Below, piece after piece: positions 18,025 through 27,118 of a stretch of DNA of 27,118 nucleotides. Origin of the DNA: Smittium culicis. Lineage: Eukaryota > Kickxellomycota > Harpellomycetes > Harpellales > Legeriomycetaceae. The notes beneath the pieces were generated by a model that saw only the letters and a program-made list of their open reading frames with translations, was not told where the DNA came from and made no database searches. How positions within the stretch are numbered: the stretch's first letter is position 1; each line of letters starts with the position of its first letter. The stretch covers positions 2,207-29,324 of the forward strand of contig LSSN01000129.1 of the NCBI GenBank assembly GCA_001970855.1, read 5' to 3'. The position numbers were made by a program, and so were the translations under genes.

Positions 18025-21000
18025 TTATTTTGGAAACGGTGGAGGAGGTGGTGGTGGCGGTGGCGGGGATTGCGGAGGTGGTGGTGGAGGTGGAGGCAGA
18101 TGTGGTGGAGGTGGTGGTGGAGGTGGATGTAAGGGCAGATGTAAAGGCAAAGGCATATTTGGCGGTAAAGGTAAAGGTACATTTGGACCTAGGTGCGGAG
18201 GCTGAGAATTTCCTATGTTATTGCTGATTTTGTTGACATTGTTTGTAAAAATTTTTGAGCCATCATTATGGGTATCAAGGCCAACCCTCAGAGAATTAGG
18301 ATCGAACGACTTGGTTTGTGGTCGATTTTCTATAACGCTGGGCCTACAATCAGAATCTGCAGCGTTGGAACTATCAGGGTTTTTGTTTGCAAACCTTTTT
18401 GTATCAGAGTTTTGAGCCACAGATCCGCTAGGTTTTGATGGATTTTTTGTCATTAGTCCATTCGAATTGAAGCTACTTGATTCAAGGCTGCTGACATATT
18501 GGCGAGGGCTAGTATTGGATGCTCGCTTATCGATTTTGATATCATTTAGACTAAAAGACGACTCACTAACAGGTGACATTGGTCTGGAGTATGATGTCGG
18601 GTTAGCTGGATTATAAGATGGGCTATTATTATAACCGTTGTTAGGTCTTATACCTGATCGATTAAACGCTTGGCTTTGGCTGTTATTGCTAAAAGAATTT
18701 TGACTGGGTTGAGTATTCTGGCTTTGTTGGTAAGAAGGATGTTGATTTTGTGGCCATGATTCACGGTCACGAGAATGGTCTGAATCTCGCCACCTCTCCT
18801 TTTCGCGGTCATATACACCCTTGCGGTCTTTTTGGTATGTAATTTCACCTGCCTCCTTTTCATAATTTTGTTCAGTACGGTTTGATTGAAACTCGCTAGA
18901 GTGTCTATCCCTTTCGCGTCTATAAGAATTAAAAGGAGGCTGATTGCTGGATTGAGTGTAGCTTGAGTTTGGAAATTGGTTATGACGATCACGATCCCTG
19001 TTGTAAAAACGGCTTCTGTTGTCTCTAAAATCTCTTTGCCTGTCGGTCCATTGTTTATCCCTATCAGCGTCCCAAGTGCGATCTCTAGATCTGTCGCGCT
19101 CTAAAGAGTAGTTACTAGAAGGTCTGTCCTTATCATATTTCCTAGATGAAAAATCATGTTTATTGTATGAGCTATTATAGCTACTTTGTTGTTCATTTTT
19201 AGTATAGTAGCCTTGAGGTTTAGTTTTGGTGTCTGAAAATCTGCTGTCATAAGCATCTGGGGCTGTATTATTTTGTGTCCATGATACTTGAGGCTGGCCG
19301 AAACTAGCACTAGTTGGGATCTGTGGTGCATGCTTAGCAGGCTCAATTTGGGGTGAAGTTTCAGGTTTAGATTGAGTTGAATCACTATTCGCTTTATTTA
19401 TAGTTGAAACGTTAACTGGGTCAGACAAGGCAGTTTTTGATAAAGGTATAGGAACCTGAGATGGTATATTATTTGCCCAGTTAAGCGAACTTCCAGAAGA
19501 GCTAGTGAAACTGGTAGCAGCTGAAGTAACAGAAAAAGGCATGTTACTGTTTTTAAAGCTATAAGGCGGTGTGTTGGGCTTAGCAGATGTATTTTGCGCA
19601 ACAGCATTAGAAATTACAGTTGGCGCGACAATACCATCGAGCTCCTTCCGCAAGAGTTGGGTGATTTCTTCACCTTTTGATGGGTTATTTTGCGATGATA
19701 GCGTGTCAAGAGCGCTAGATATAGAGCTAGCTGTAAGTGCAGTAGAAGCGTCGCTTGATTCTGGGTTGCTAGGCGCTTGTGGGCCTGTTGACTTGGAGGA
19801 TACTGACTGCATCCTACGACGGTTGTACTCCTCGAGAGATACCTTGACTTTTGTAACAGGCGCTGTTGAAGGAGGAGAAGGAGGTTTGTCATCTTTTTTA
19901 GTTTCAGCAAGACTTTTTTTGGCATTTTCGCCTATTCCAGTAATGTCAGTTGATACCAATGCTGTATCTTTTGCTTTAGTGTCTATTGTTTCAAGATTTG
20001 TTGTTTTTTCTTTGACAGGGCTAGAGCTAATAGTATTTTTAGACATTGAGTCATTCTCAATAGGTTTTGACGAATTTTTGATTTTGTCGTTGTGTAGAGA
20101 GTCCTCGTGTCTCTTGTCCTCAATATCCTCAGGCAGTTGGTCAGAGATATTTTTTGTGTTTAATTTAATATCATTATCATTTTGAACTGTTTTAACAATG
20201 ACATCATGTTTTGGATTGCTATCAGAGACTAAACTTGACGAGAGATTACGTGTGCTTTCAGGTTTAGCAGAATTGCTTAAGGAAATTGAATCAGTTGGTT
20301 TATTAATTACTCCAGAAATTAAAACTAAATCGAGAGCGTTAGTATTAGTAGTTGATAATTTGGGCACAGCTTTAGTCTGGTCAATAGGCTTGCTAGCGAA
20401 TTTTTCAATTTTAACTTCATTATTTTCGTTGGCGCTGAACTGATTAGAAGAATTTTCTGACGCTTCAAACGATTGCGTATTTTCAACTGAGGAAATGTTT
20501 GTTAAAGGTGTAGTCCGGCGCTTCTTATTATACTCTTCAAGAGAGAGTCTGTTCTTTTTGTTTAAAGAATTATTTTTTAAGCTATTAGAGTCCGGCTGAG
20601 CTGGCGTCGACATAGTTTCATCTTGGGCACTAGTAGGCTCTGGCAAAATAGTTTCATTTAGATGAGTTTCAGGTTCTTTTTTAGTTGGTATATTAGAAAT
20701 ATCTTTTAACAAAGGATTAGATTCATTTTTAATCGGTTTAGTTATATGTTCTATATCCATGTCTGGTTCAACTTCGCTAATTTTTGTTGGATTTGATGAG
20801 ACTTTTTCTCTGGATTTATAATCGTCATTTGACTCACTACTAGGATCCTTGGGAATACTAGGAGATTCTTTAGCGGGATCCCCGACATCAATGTGAGGAT
20901 GATCATCAAGTAAAGCGATTGAATTATCTATAGAGCTATTAGAGATTGCTGAATCGACGATTACTTCACTATCTTTAAGCTCATGCATATTATTTTGCAA

Positions 21001-23085
21001 AATATTAAAATCATTTTTATCAGCTAATGGAAGAGTGTCTGTATCCATAGCTATGTTGTTATTGGTAGTATCAGCTTCAATTGCGGGTTGTTGATTATCT
21101 GAAACCTCGTTTAGTTCTAGCTGCATATCATTTGGAACTTTTTCAGATGAAACATTTTCAATAGATTTGATACTGTCGAGGTAAATATTTATCCATCTCT
21201 TTTTAAGCGATATGAAAGAGTTTTGGATTTGTACTCGAGACTTCTTTTGTTTTTTGGACTTGACAATTCGGCCATCTAGTTCTTTGTTTCTAACTGTAGG
21301 ATAGTAGCCGTTGGAAATTTTGAATTTTTTTTCATTCGGACTTTCATCAGAATCGTCATTGGAATTATAATCGACGTCAATGTGGTCACGACTATCATCA
21401 TTGTGGGATTTTCGGGATTTGGAGCCATTACGGATAGATTTACTTCTTTTTTTTTCACTATATAATTCAAAGTTATTATTTATGAAATCGGATTTACTTA
21501 CTGGAAGCGACAAATGGTACTTTTGATTAGAACTGCGGGATGATTTTGAAGAATCTTTTCGCTGATTTAGAGATAAGGAGGAGTGACCTGAATGGTTTTT
21601 ATGATTAGAGCTTTTAATTAACGTAGAGTCAGAATTATCATTTTCATGATCTCCCAGAACATCGATGGGTATATGTTCATCTAGCTTCAAGTTACCACTG
21701 TTTCTATTAGAGGAACTACTTTTATATCTACGTCTAGGGGAGTTTTTACTAGATCTTTTATAATCTTTTTCGAGATCCAACAAGTTAAAAAACTCTTGAG
21801 TTTTACAATAGCTACCTTTGCTGCAATTGCACTTAGTTCCATAAAAGGACTGCCTCCATATTTTGCATAGTCGACGGCCTTCAGTTGTAGATAAATAAGA
21901 TGAGGAGTCAGAATGATCAGATTTAGGAATAGTTGGTAGTTGATCGTCTTCCCAGGACCAGTTCAAAGTTAGTTCTTCACCTTCTTCGATGTCATGTTTT
22001 GCATAGACGCCGAGGATAATTTTAGGATCAGGGTAATCGACAACTTCGAGGCTTGAGAAAGAGAGGTTTGGTCTGCAGCTTCTTCTGACAAATCTTACAA
22101 TATTACCATCATTTCTGGCATCGACGCAAAGATTCAAGTTTGGATGGAAGGCAACAAAGGGCTTTGGGAGCCTTAGAGTATTATAGTGACTTTTTGGTTC
22201 GGCTATGTAGTCAGATTTGAAAATTAGCTTACCTTTGTATTCAGAAATGAATTGTTTTGAAGAAATTTTTTGGCTAGTGAACAAGCCAAATTGCTTATAT
22301 CTAGGATTTCCGATAGGTTTGACGTGAAGATTTGTGAAAGGATTAATAGAAGAAGAGTGGAGAGAGGTGAAAATATTGTGGGGATTTTGGGGATCAGGTG
22401 GATTAGAGCTGATAGAGTTTTGGATGTAAATGAGCACTTCTTCTGAATCAACGATGCACGAGTTTAATTCATGGTCCAAAAAATGGGCTAAAGAATCAGA
22501 GCTAGTAGAAAATTTGGAGGAATTGTGACTTGAGCTGTAGTCACGATCATTTCTAGAGGGTGAGCTATTTGTACCGCTGTTGTCACTAAACCGGGATGAC
22601 TTTTTGTCTATGCTCTTTGCACGGCCGTCACTGTTACGTTTTTTCTTACCTACTTGTGAGGATAAAATGCAGAGTGTTAGAATAAGCAAAAAATATTAAA
22701 AAAGTAAGGTAGAAATAAAATTTACGATTTTCTTTTACTATACGGTATTCCTTATCAAGGCGCTGTCTCTGGTATTCGATAGCTCTCTATAAAAGGGGAT
22801 AATAAATATTAGTAGAGAGCGAAATATTAGAGAAGGTAAGGAATAACGCACTTTAACATTTAGCTTTCTAGGGTAGCATTGTTCGCATAGATATTCGTCA
22901 GGGACGTTATTCTGGGTGATATTGACACAGATGGCGTGCTGCCAAACAAGACAATTTTCGCACTGTATAGTAAAACCATCATCTTCAATAAAGCCACAAA
23001 TGCATCTAATTATTCCTTGATCTTCGTCTATAGGGACTTCCAGATCGTCAGATTTCAAGTAAGGTTTAGAATTTAAGGAGGACAT
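18025..23085 (-). CDS. Set3/KMT2E-type PHD and SET domain protein (join 23085-22852, 22786-22744, 22649-18025)
   Basis: A chromatin protein of the Set3/Set4-UpSET-KMT2E(MLL5) family, whose yeast member scaffolds the Set3 histone deacetylase complex. Exon 1 encodes a complete C4HC3 PHD finger (residues 28-70, RCICGF, DDGF, VWQH), a family reader of methylated H3K4. A small exon 2 (RAIEYQRQRLDKEY) matches the basic helix that follows the PHD finger in KMT2E. The long exon 3 carries the SET domain at about 203-325 (YKGKLIF, LCVDARNDGNIVRFVRRSC, LTLNWSWEDD) and a CNCSKGSYC cluster at 366-374. Where active SET enzymes have NHSC this one has RRSC (281-284), as in the non-catalytic family members. 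Then come about 1,250 low-complexity residues with two SLEEYN(K/R)(K/R)R motifs, an Arg/Asp-rich region and a polyproline tail. The total is 1,633 residues, or 1,639 if the downstream exon-2 donor is used. Introns have good branch sites (TACTAAT; CTAAC). A TTG at 22689 opens the exon-3 frame, but that part is intron. Confidence 0.88.
18037..18126 (-). repeat. GGN-repeat encoding the polyproline tail
   Basis: Read on the plus strand, this is a GGT/GGA/GGC imperfect trinucleotide array. On the coding strand it gives runs of 10, 8 and 8 prolines separated by QS and HL, ending FPK before the stop of the Set3-type gene. Polyproline of this kind can bind SH3, WW or profilin-like partners. Unit structure and position suggest growth by replication slippage. 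Confidence 0.85.
18740..19140 (-). other. Arg/Asp (RD/RS-like) low-complexity region in the Set3-type protein
   Basis: On the coding strand this stretch encodes dense RD, DR, RS and ER pairs (SLERDRSRDRTWDADRDKQW; YNRDRDRHN; DREKERWRDSDHSRDRES). Such mixed-charge tracts are typical of nuclear RNA-processing or speckle-associated proteins and drive weak self-association. It lies in the disordered C-terminal half. Confidence 0.6.
22650..22743 (-). other. intron 2 of the Set3-type gene
   Basis: Donor C|GTATAG at 22743, or an alternative C|GTAAAT at 22725; both leave one base, so both keep frame. The acceptor is a tandem AAGTAG with cuts possible after 22653 or 22650. A CTAAC branch site lies at 22680-22676. 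The length is 94 or 76 nt with the distal acceptor. Confidence 0.75.
22787..22851 (-). other. intron 1 of the Set3-type gene (65 nt)
   Basis: Donor GTGCGT follows the Lys codon that ends the PHD exon (phase 0). A TACTAAT branch site lies before a CCCCTTTTATAG acceptor. The GTGCGT donor departs from the usual GTA start. Splicing restores the conserved RAIEYQRQR helix after the PHD finger. Confidence 0.8.
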
Positions 23086-23824
23086 TACAGTACCTTAAAG
23101 TAAAGGATGGAAGATATTATATATTAAATAAAAAAAATCCAAAGAGAGAGTGTATAAGTGAGTAAAGATTGATTTGTATATGGTAAGCTATGGATTTATA
23201 AAAGTAGTAAATGTGGTTAATTAAAGAGCTTTAGAAGAGGACTAAAATAACATTTTCATTTAAAAATGATCGGGAAGCAAGATTATTGTATATGTGGCAG
23301 TAGATTCGAAAGCTGGGGAGATTGAAAGAAAATGTAGATATAGTATTTAATATTGGAAGGTTTGATATATTGAATTTAAATTGGGAGGTTGATTATAATT
23401 AAAACTGATGTAATGGAAAAAGCTCGAATCCTAGTTCAAATGATTAGAGAGATGAAGGGGGTTGAATAGAGAGATTGAGTATTTGTAATAAGAAAAAAAA
23501 GTAGAAATAAAAAAGCTTTGTTATTAAGTGGGGGAGGGGGAAGCAAGTGGTATAAAGAGAGAATTCTGGAAAAGAGAAAAAAAAACATTGTTTAGAGGGA
23601 AAGAGCTCAATAAACAAATGTAGTTGTGAGAAAAAGCTCCATTTCCAGTGCAAAAAGGCTATTGGCAAATTTAAGGGACAAAAAAGGCTAGCGGAAAATT
23701 GTTGTGTTAAAATTACGCGCCATTTTCATTTCTTTGAGGTTTGAAGCTGAGTGGTTTAAACGCACCACCGCACTAAACAAAAAGCACGCATTTAAACGAT
23801 GCTTTCTATTAGTTTATATCCTTG
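23086..23824 (-). promoter_or_regulatory. upstream region of the Set3-type gene
   Basis: Purine-rich on the plus strand, hence CT-rich on the coding strand, over about 23250-23660. This is a composition common in fungal promoters. No TATA box or defined operator can be assigned. An ACGCGCC sequence is present near 23715. No gene is seen in this stretch. Confidence 0.35.
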
Positions 23825-23914
23825 CTTTAGCTTACCTCTACTAAACTCAGGCTTCAGCTTGCCTCCTCTAGACTCACACTTCAGCTTACCTCTACTAGGC
23901 TCAGGCCTCAGCTT
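23825..23914. repeat. 27-bp minisatellite, three units plus a partial
   Basis: Units at 23825-23851, 23852-23878 and 23879-23905 share the form CTTCAGCTTACCTCTACTAG followed by a 7-base end. A fourth starts at 23906 and degenerates. The unit is nine codons long, so one plus-strand frame is open through it (repeating FSLPLLxSG-like nonapeptides). The open frame is best explained by the repeat length. Confidence 0.8.
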
Positions 23915-26900
23915 AATCATCTTGCTCGAGCCTGGCATGTCTCTTATTGTAGCTATATTATATCTCATAAGCTCTAGTTATATCCTAGCTATCTTGTTTC
24001 TTGCTTAAAAAAATATTACAAACCAGAATACGCGTCATATGATTAGTTGCTGATATCACTGCAGCCTGAAGAGAGCTTAAATCTCTGTTTAGCATAGTAT
24101 CACATCAAACTACCTGATCGCTTCGTCAAGCTTAGGCGTTTTCTATGCAAGAGCTAAAATTCTCATTGATAAATAGGTATGCTTTTACCTACACAAACGT
24201 CGAAGCTTTGGCAAAGCTTCCTAGCTAACAAGCGGCTAAGCTTTCCCTGATTTTGACGCTGTACTTGCTTTTGCCTGCCTGAACCAACTTCATTTACACG
24301 ATTAAATGACAAGTACATTGAGTGCTATTGCGAGTATTGTCCGATATTTGTGTGCCCTGAGAGCTAATTACTCACTAGATCTTCTGCCTGTGTATCTTGG
24401 CCAATCACTGCTGCCTTCATTATTTTGATACTTGACACTTATTGGCCTCTTACCTTGAAACACAGCTCTTTTGTCGAATAAAAATCTTCTGCAGCCCCGT
24501 CTTCTACCTGTACTTGTCGATCCCCACAATAACAAACGCCTATTATCCAACGATCACGCGTATCAGCGATATTAGATATTTATCAGCCAATAAATCACTT
24601 TCTGTAATTTTGGTTTTTTTCTAAGCGATATGTAAATCTCACTAGCAATTGGAGGAGCGAAAATATTACTGGCGAATTATATGCGTAAATTAAAATACCA
24701 AAATCGCTCATTTCTCCGCAAATATAGGAATTTGGCTTATATCCTCCATCTCTTTAAATAGATCTCCTCTCCCATAATTTCATTCAGACAATGTTAGTTG
24801 TATGCTGTCACACAAGCTGCCTATCTCAAAAAAAGTAAATAAATGATAAGGTAGTAGAACCTTGCAGCCGCCAATCCACCGAATAGTCGACCCCATATCG
24901 TCCATTGGCTATACACAATTATAAATTTGAGTGCCTTCGAAACCCAATAACTTATCCTCGCAGCTCTACATTATTTATTGGCTGAAAACTGCTCAAGCGC
25001 CAACCATCGATCATTTGCTGGTGCAGATAATTGAAAATAAATACCGCCTGTTTATAGGGACGTATCATTGGGCTATTAAATGATTTGTAATTATTTATGA
25101 CGTCTATTTGCCAGAACGTGTCAGACTATTCATGTGACCAATTGCTGATTTCTTCCATACTCACTTCTATTGATCCTGTATGCATTGCGTTTAACTAATT
25201 AAGGCCCAGCTACGAATCTGCTGGTCGAATTAGAGGCATTTATCATCTCGTACAAATCAATTGCGAAAATCAACAATAAATAAAAAAAATTTTCATGACA
25301 TGTATTTATTTCCTTCACTAACTGTATTTAAAAAATTTTCATAGCTTTTACTATTATTTTTCTTTAAAACCCAATGCTTTGTTAAATTTTCTTATAATGA
25401 TATTCTCGATCAAATTTGATTTCAGTTTATAGTTCTACTGCGAATACCTATTTTTTACGCCTTTCCAATTTCGTTGTATTCATATATAAACATTTCATTT
25501 TCTTTGTTGCGAAATAAGCTATACACTTATATCTCGTTGCATTTTCCTCTCAATTCGCCAAAATTCTCGTCAGCCATTTCCCACTTGGCTCTTTTATATC
25601 TAAATTCTAGCCAGTGTCTATACCACGTATCCCTGATCTCTTCTATAATTAATATATACTTAATTATTGCATTTATCCCTCCAAGTATTCACAATTTTTT
25701 TATTCAATATATCTCTCTTGCTTTAATGCATAAAAAAAATCAACTTTGTCCCAAGATATCCTATAAATGCCTCGACCCTTGAACTGAAAATCCCTTACTC
25801 TATTGCATTTGGTTTTCTAGACCTACCTCTATATTTTATTATCAAGGCCATGTCACGAAATTTGAAAAAATTAACTGAAAATGCTAGCGCAAATTTGTCA
25901 AATTATTTACTACTAAAATTCATTAATTCCTAAATACCTTCAAAGCAATAACGCATATTTTTGCCTAATTTTATATTTTGCACTTATTTATTCATATATT
26001 CCATCACAATCTTCGAAACTTGATCCTATCTCAATAAAACGAGCATCCATTATTAATATTTTTAGGATACTCGTATGCAATATACATTTACTAAATTCGC
26101 ATCAAGTACATATCCTTACCTCATATAGATTAATGCCATCAGATACCAATTTGTGCATTTTTTATATCTCACATTCCTCTAACTAATTCACGAGGAAAAT
26201 GCTCACCTATTGAAAACCATTTTGAAAAATATTAAGAGTAATTTGATAATTTTAGTTTGAAAAATATACCATGATTTTTTTGATCAAGATCTGCCTATAT
26301 TTCTTATTAATTTGCATTAATATTGTTTTGATTAAACACTATGCATCTCGATAGACAATTATAGTCGAATCGACATCAATGATTAGTCATTCTATGAAAT
26401 TTAGAACAGCATAAAATTAATTAAAAATATACAAGTTTTAAATTGTTGTTTTTTTGAATTGATTTTTAAATAGTGTAATGTAATAAAAAAAATAATCAAT
26501 GAGCGAAAAGATTATCTGATCCTAAAAACACAATAAAAAATAGTCAATAGACGGGAATTATAAAGCCATTTTTATGAGCTTTGCAAAAAAAAATATACGC
26601 TATGACAGCATCAAATTTTTGCATTTACACCTCATATGATAGTCGTATTGAGTTTTGATGCTCTTGATTTGAATAAGAAAATTGAACAAAAAAACTCGAC
26701 ATGATCACAGCACCTAAATCAACTAAGTAAATAAAAAAATCGTATGTATTAACAGTAAATACAAAAAATTATATCACTATATTATTTTCTTTCACAAAGA
26801 TACTCTAACAGATATAAATAATTTCAATATAAATGTCAAGGTTATATTTGAAATTATTGAAAAACGAGAGTTTTTAAGGTTTATTATAAATGATAGAGTA

Positions 26901-26949
26901 TAAACTAAAATGTATAAAACTAAGATAGAATATGAGAATTGTTGTTGTA
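23915..26949. other. gene-free right flank
   Basis: About 3 kb with no supported gene. G+C is moderately raised between about 23930 and 25250 and then falls to very AT-rich sequence. Frames at 24442-24624 and 25474-25782 are short or Leu/Ile/Ser-rich products of T-rich DNA without family resemblance. Several ATTGG/CCAAT pentamers occur around 24370-25130, but no pattern could be delimited. Confidence 0.55.
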
Positions 26950-26982
26950 CAGCATAATCTTTTACCTTGAAAGATTATGCTG
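26950..26982. repeat. perfect 13-bp hairpin
   Basis: CAGCATAATCTTT at 26950-26962 pairs exactly with AAAGATTATGCTG at 26970-26982 around a 7-nt loop (TACCTTG). It stands about 95 bp before the poly-A end of the window. It could be the 3' hairpin of a mobile element, a transcript-end structure or chance. No T-run follows directly. Confidence 0.7.
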
Positions 26983-27075
26983 CCTTTAAATAAAGTTATT
27001 AATTCTGGAGAAATATGTGGCACGATATTGGTTTATGACAATAAATAGTTTTTTATAAGCTATTGAATATTTTTT

Positions 27076-27076
<1 letters not shown>

Positions 27077-27118
<42 letters not shown>
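27077..27118 (+). repeat. terminal run of 42 A
   Basis: The window ends in an unbroken A run following TTGAATATTTTTTC. It may be the poly-A tail of a retroposed sequence, a genomic homopolymer where assembly stopped, or an assembly artefact. No telomere-type repeat is present. Confidence 0.9.

Noticed and set aside
17888..18205. Glycine-rich plus-strand frame
   Set aside because: The glycine run is the complement of the polyproline codons of the Set3-type gene. The minus-strand frame has domain support and the plus one has none.
19571..20185. 204-codon plus-strand frame
   Set aside because: An antisense shadow of the Ser/Asp-rich part of the Set3-type gene; it reads as Ser/Leu/Val-rich without domain.
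14138..24923. Similar 20-mers CCATTGGCTGTACATCATTA (14143) and CCATTGGCTATACACAATTA (24902)
   Set aside because: They match at 17 of 20 positions. In a 27-kb window a pair of this quality is expected by chance, and the flanks do not extend the match.
25474..25782. 102-codon plus-strand open frame
   Set aside because: The frame does not begin with ATG. It is rich in Leu, Ile, Ser and Tyr, as T-rich DNA yields by chance, and shows no domain or family feature.
1..27118. CRISPR array, rRNA operon, bacterial-type operon or phage-like system
   Set aside because: No regularly spaced direct repeats, rRNA-like sequence or Shine-Dalgarno-linked gene strings were seen. The spliced genes and the families present are eukaryotic.

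Overview
The window looks like a piece of a very AT-rich eukaryotic, most likely fungal, nuclear genome. Three large protein-coding genes lie in AT-rich, homopolymer-rich spacer. The introns I can place have GT..AG ends and TACTAAT- or CTAAC-type branch sites. Two proteins belong to classic fungal families: a Set3-type PHD+SET protein and an Ecm3-like PIN/auxin-efflux carrier with long Ser/Asn-rich loops. Strong AT bias, short introns and a Mutator-like transposon remnant would fit an early-diverging fungus (a Kickxellomycotina/Harpellales, Smittium-like genome is my best guess). That placement is inference only and has low confidence.

Layout. 1-8924: a repeat and transposon graveyard with no intact gene. 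It holds a 46-bp tandem repeat at the left edge, decayed reading frames near 0.9, 1.5-1.7 and 2.7-3.0 kb, and a clearly recognisable but broken Mutator-like (MULE) transposase on the minus strand (about 4658-6120). An 18-bp perfect inverted repeat (564-581 and 8641-8658) brackets most of this region. 8925-11207 (+): PIN-like membrane transporter, one exon. 11208-13479: AT-rich spacer. 13560-17048 (+): M1 zinc aminopeptidase. Its first exon (13560-13620) joins in phase across a 633-nt intron to the main exon and adds an N-terminal signal-anchor helix. 17049-18024: spacer between convergent genes, with a T30 tract. 18025-23085 (-): Set3/KMT2E-type gene in three exons: a PHD exon, a 43- or 61-nt middle exon, and a long SET plus disordered exon ending in polyproline. 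23086-27118: gene-free flank with a 27-bp minisatellite, a perfect 13-bp hairpin and a 42-A run at the very end.

The three genes show no shared pathway; eukaryotic neighbours need not. The aminopeptidase gene is markedly richer in G+C, especially C at third codon positions, than its surroundings and the other two genes, which suggests strong expression. The most useful results are the two reconstructed gene models (the membrane-anchored aminopeptidase, and the Set3 gene with its small middle exon and tandem NAGNAG-like acceptor), the non-catalytic signature in the SET domain, and the dated-looking MULE relic. I found no CRISPR, rRNA or convincing tRNA, and nothing that amounts to a wholly new system.
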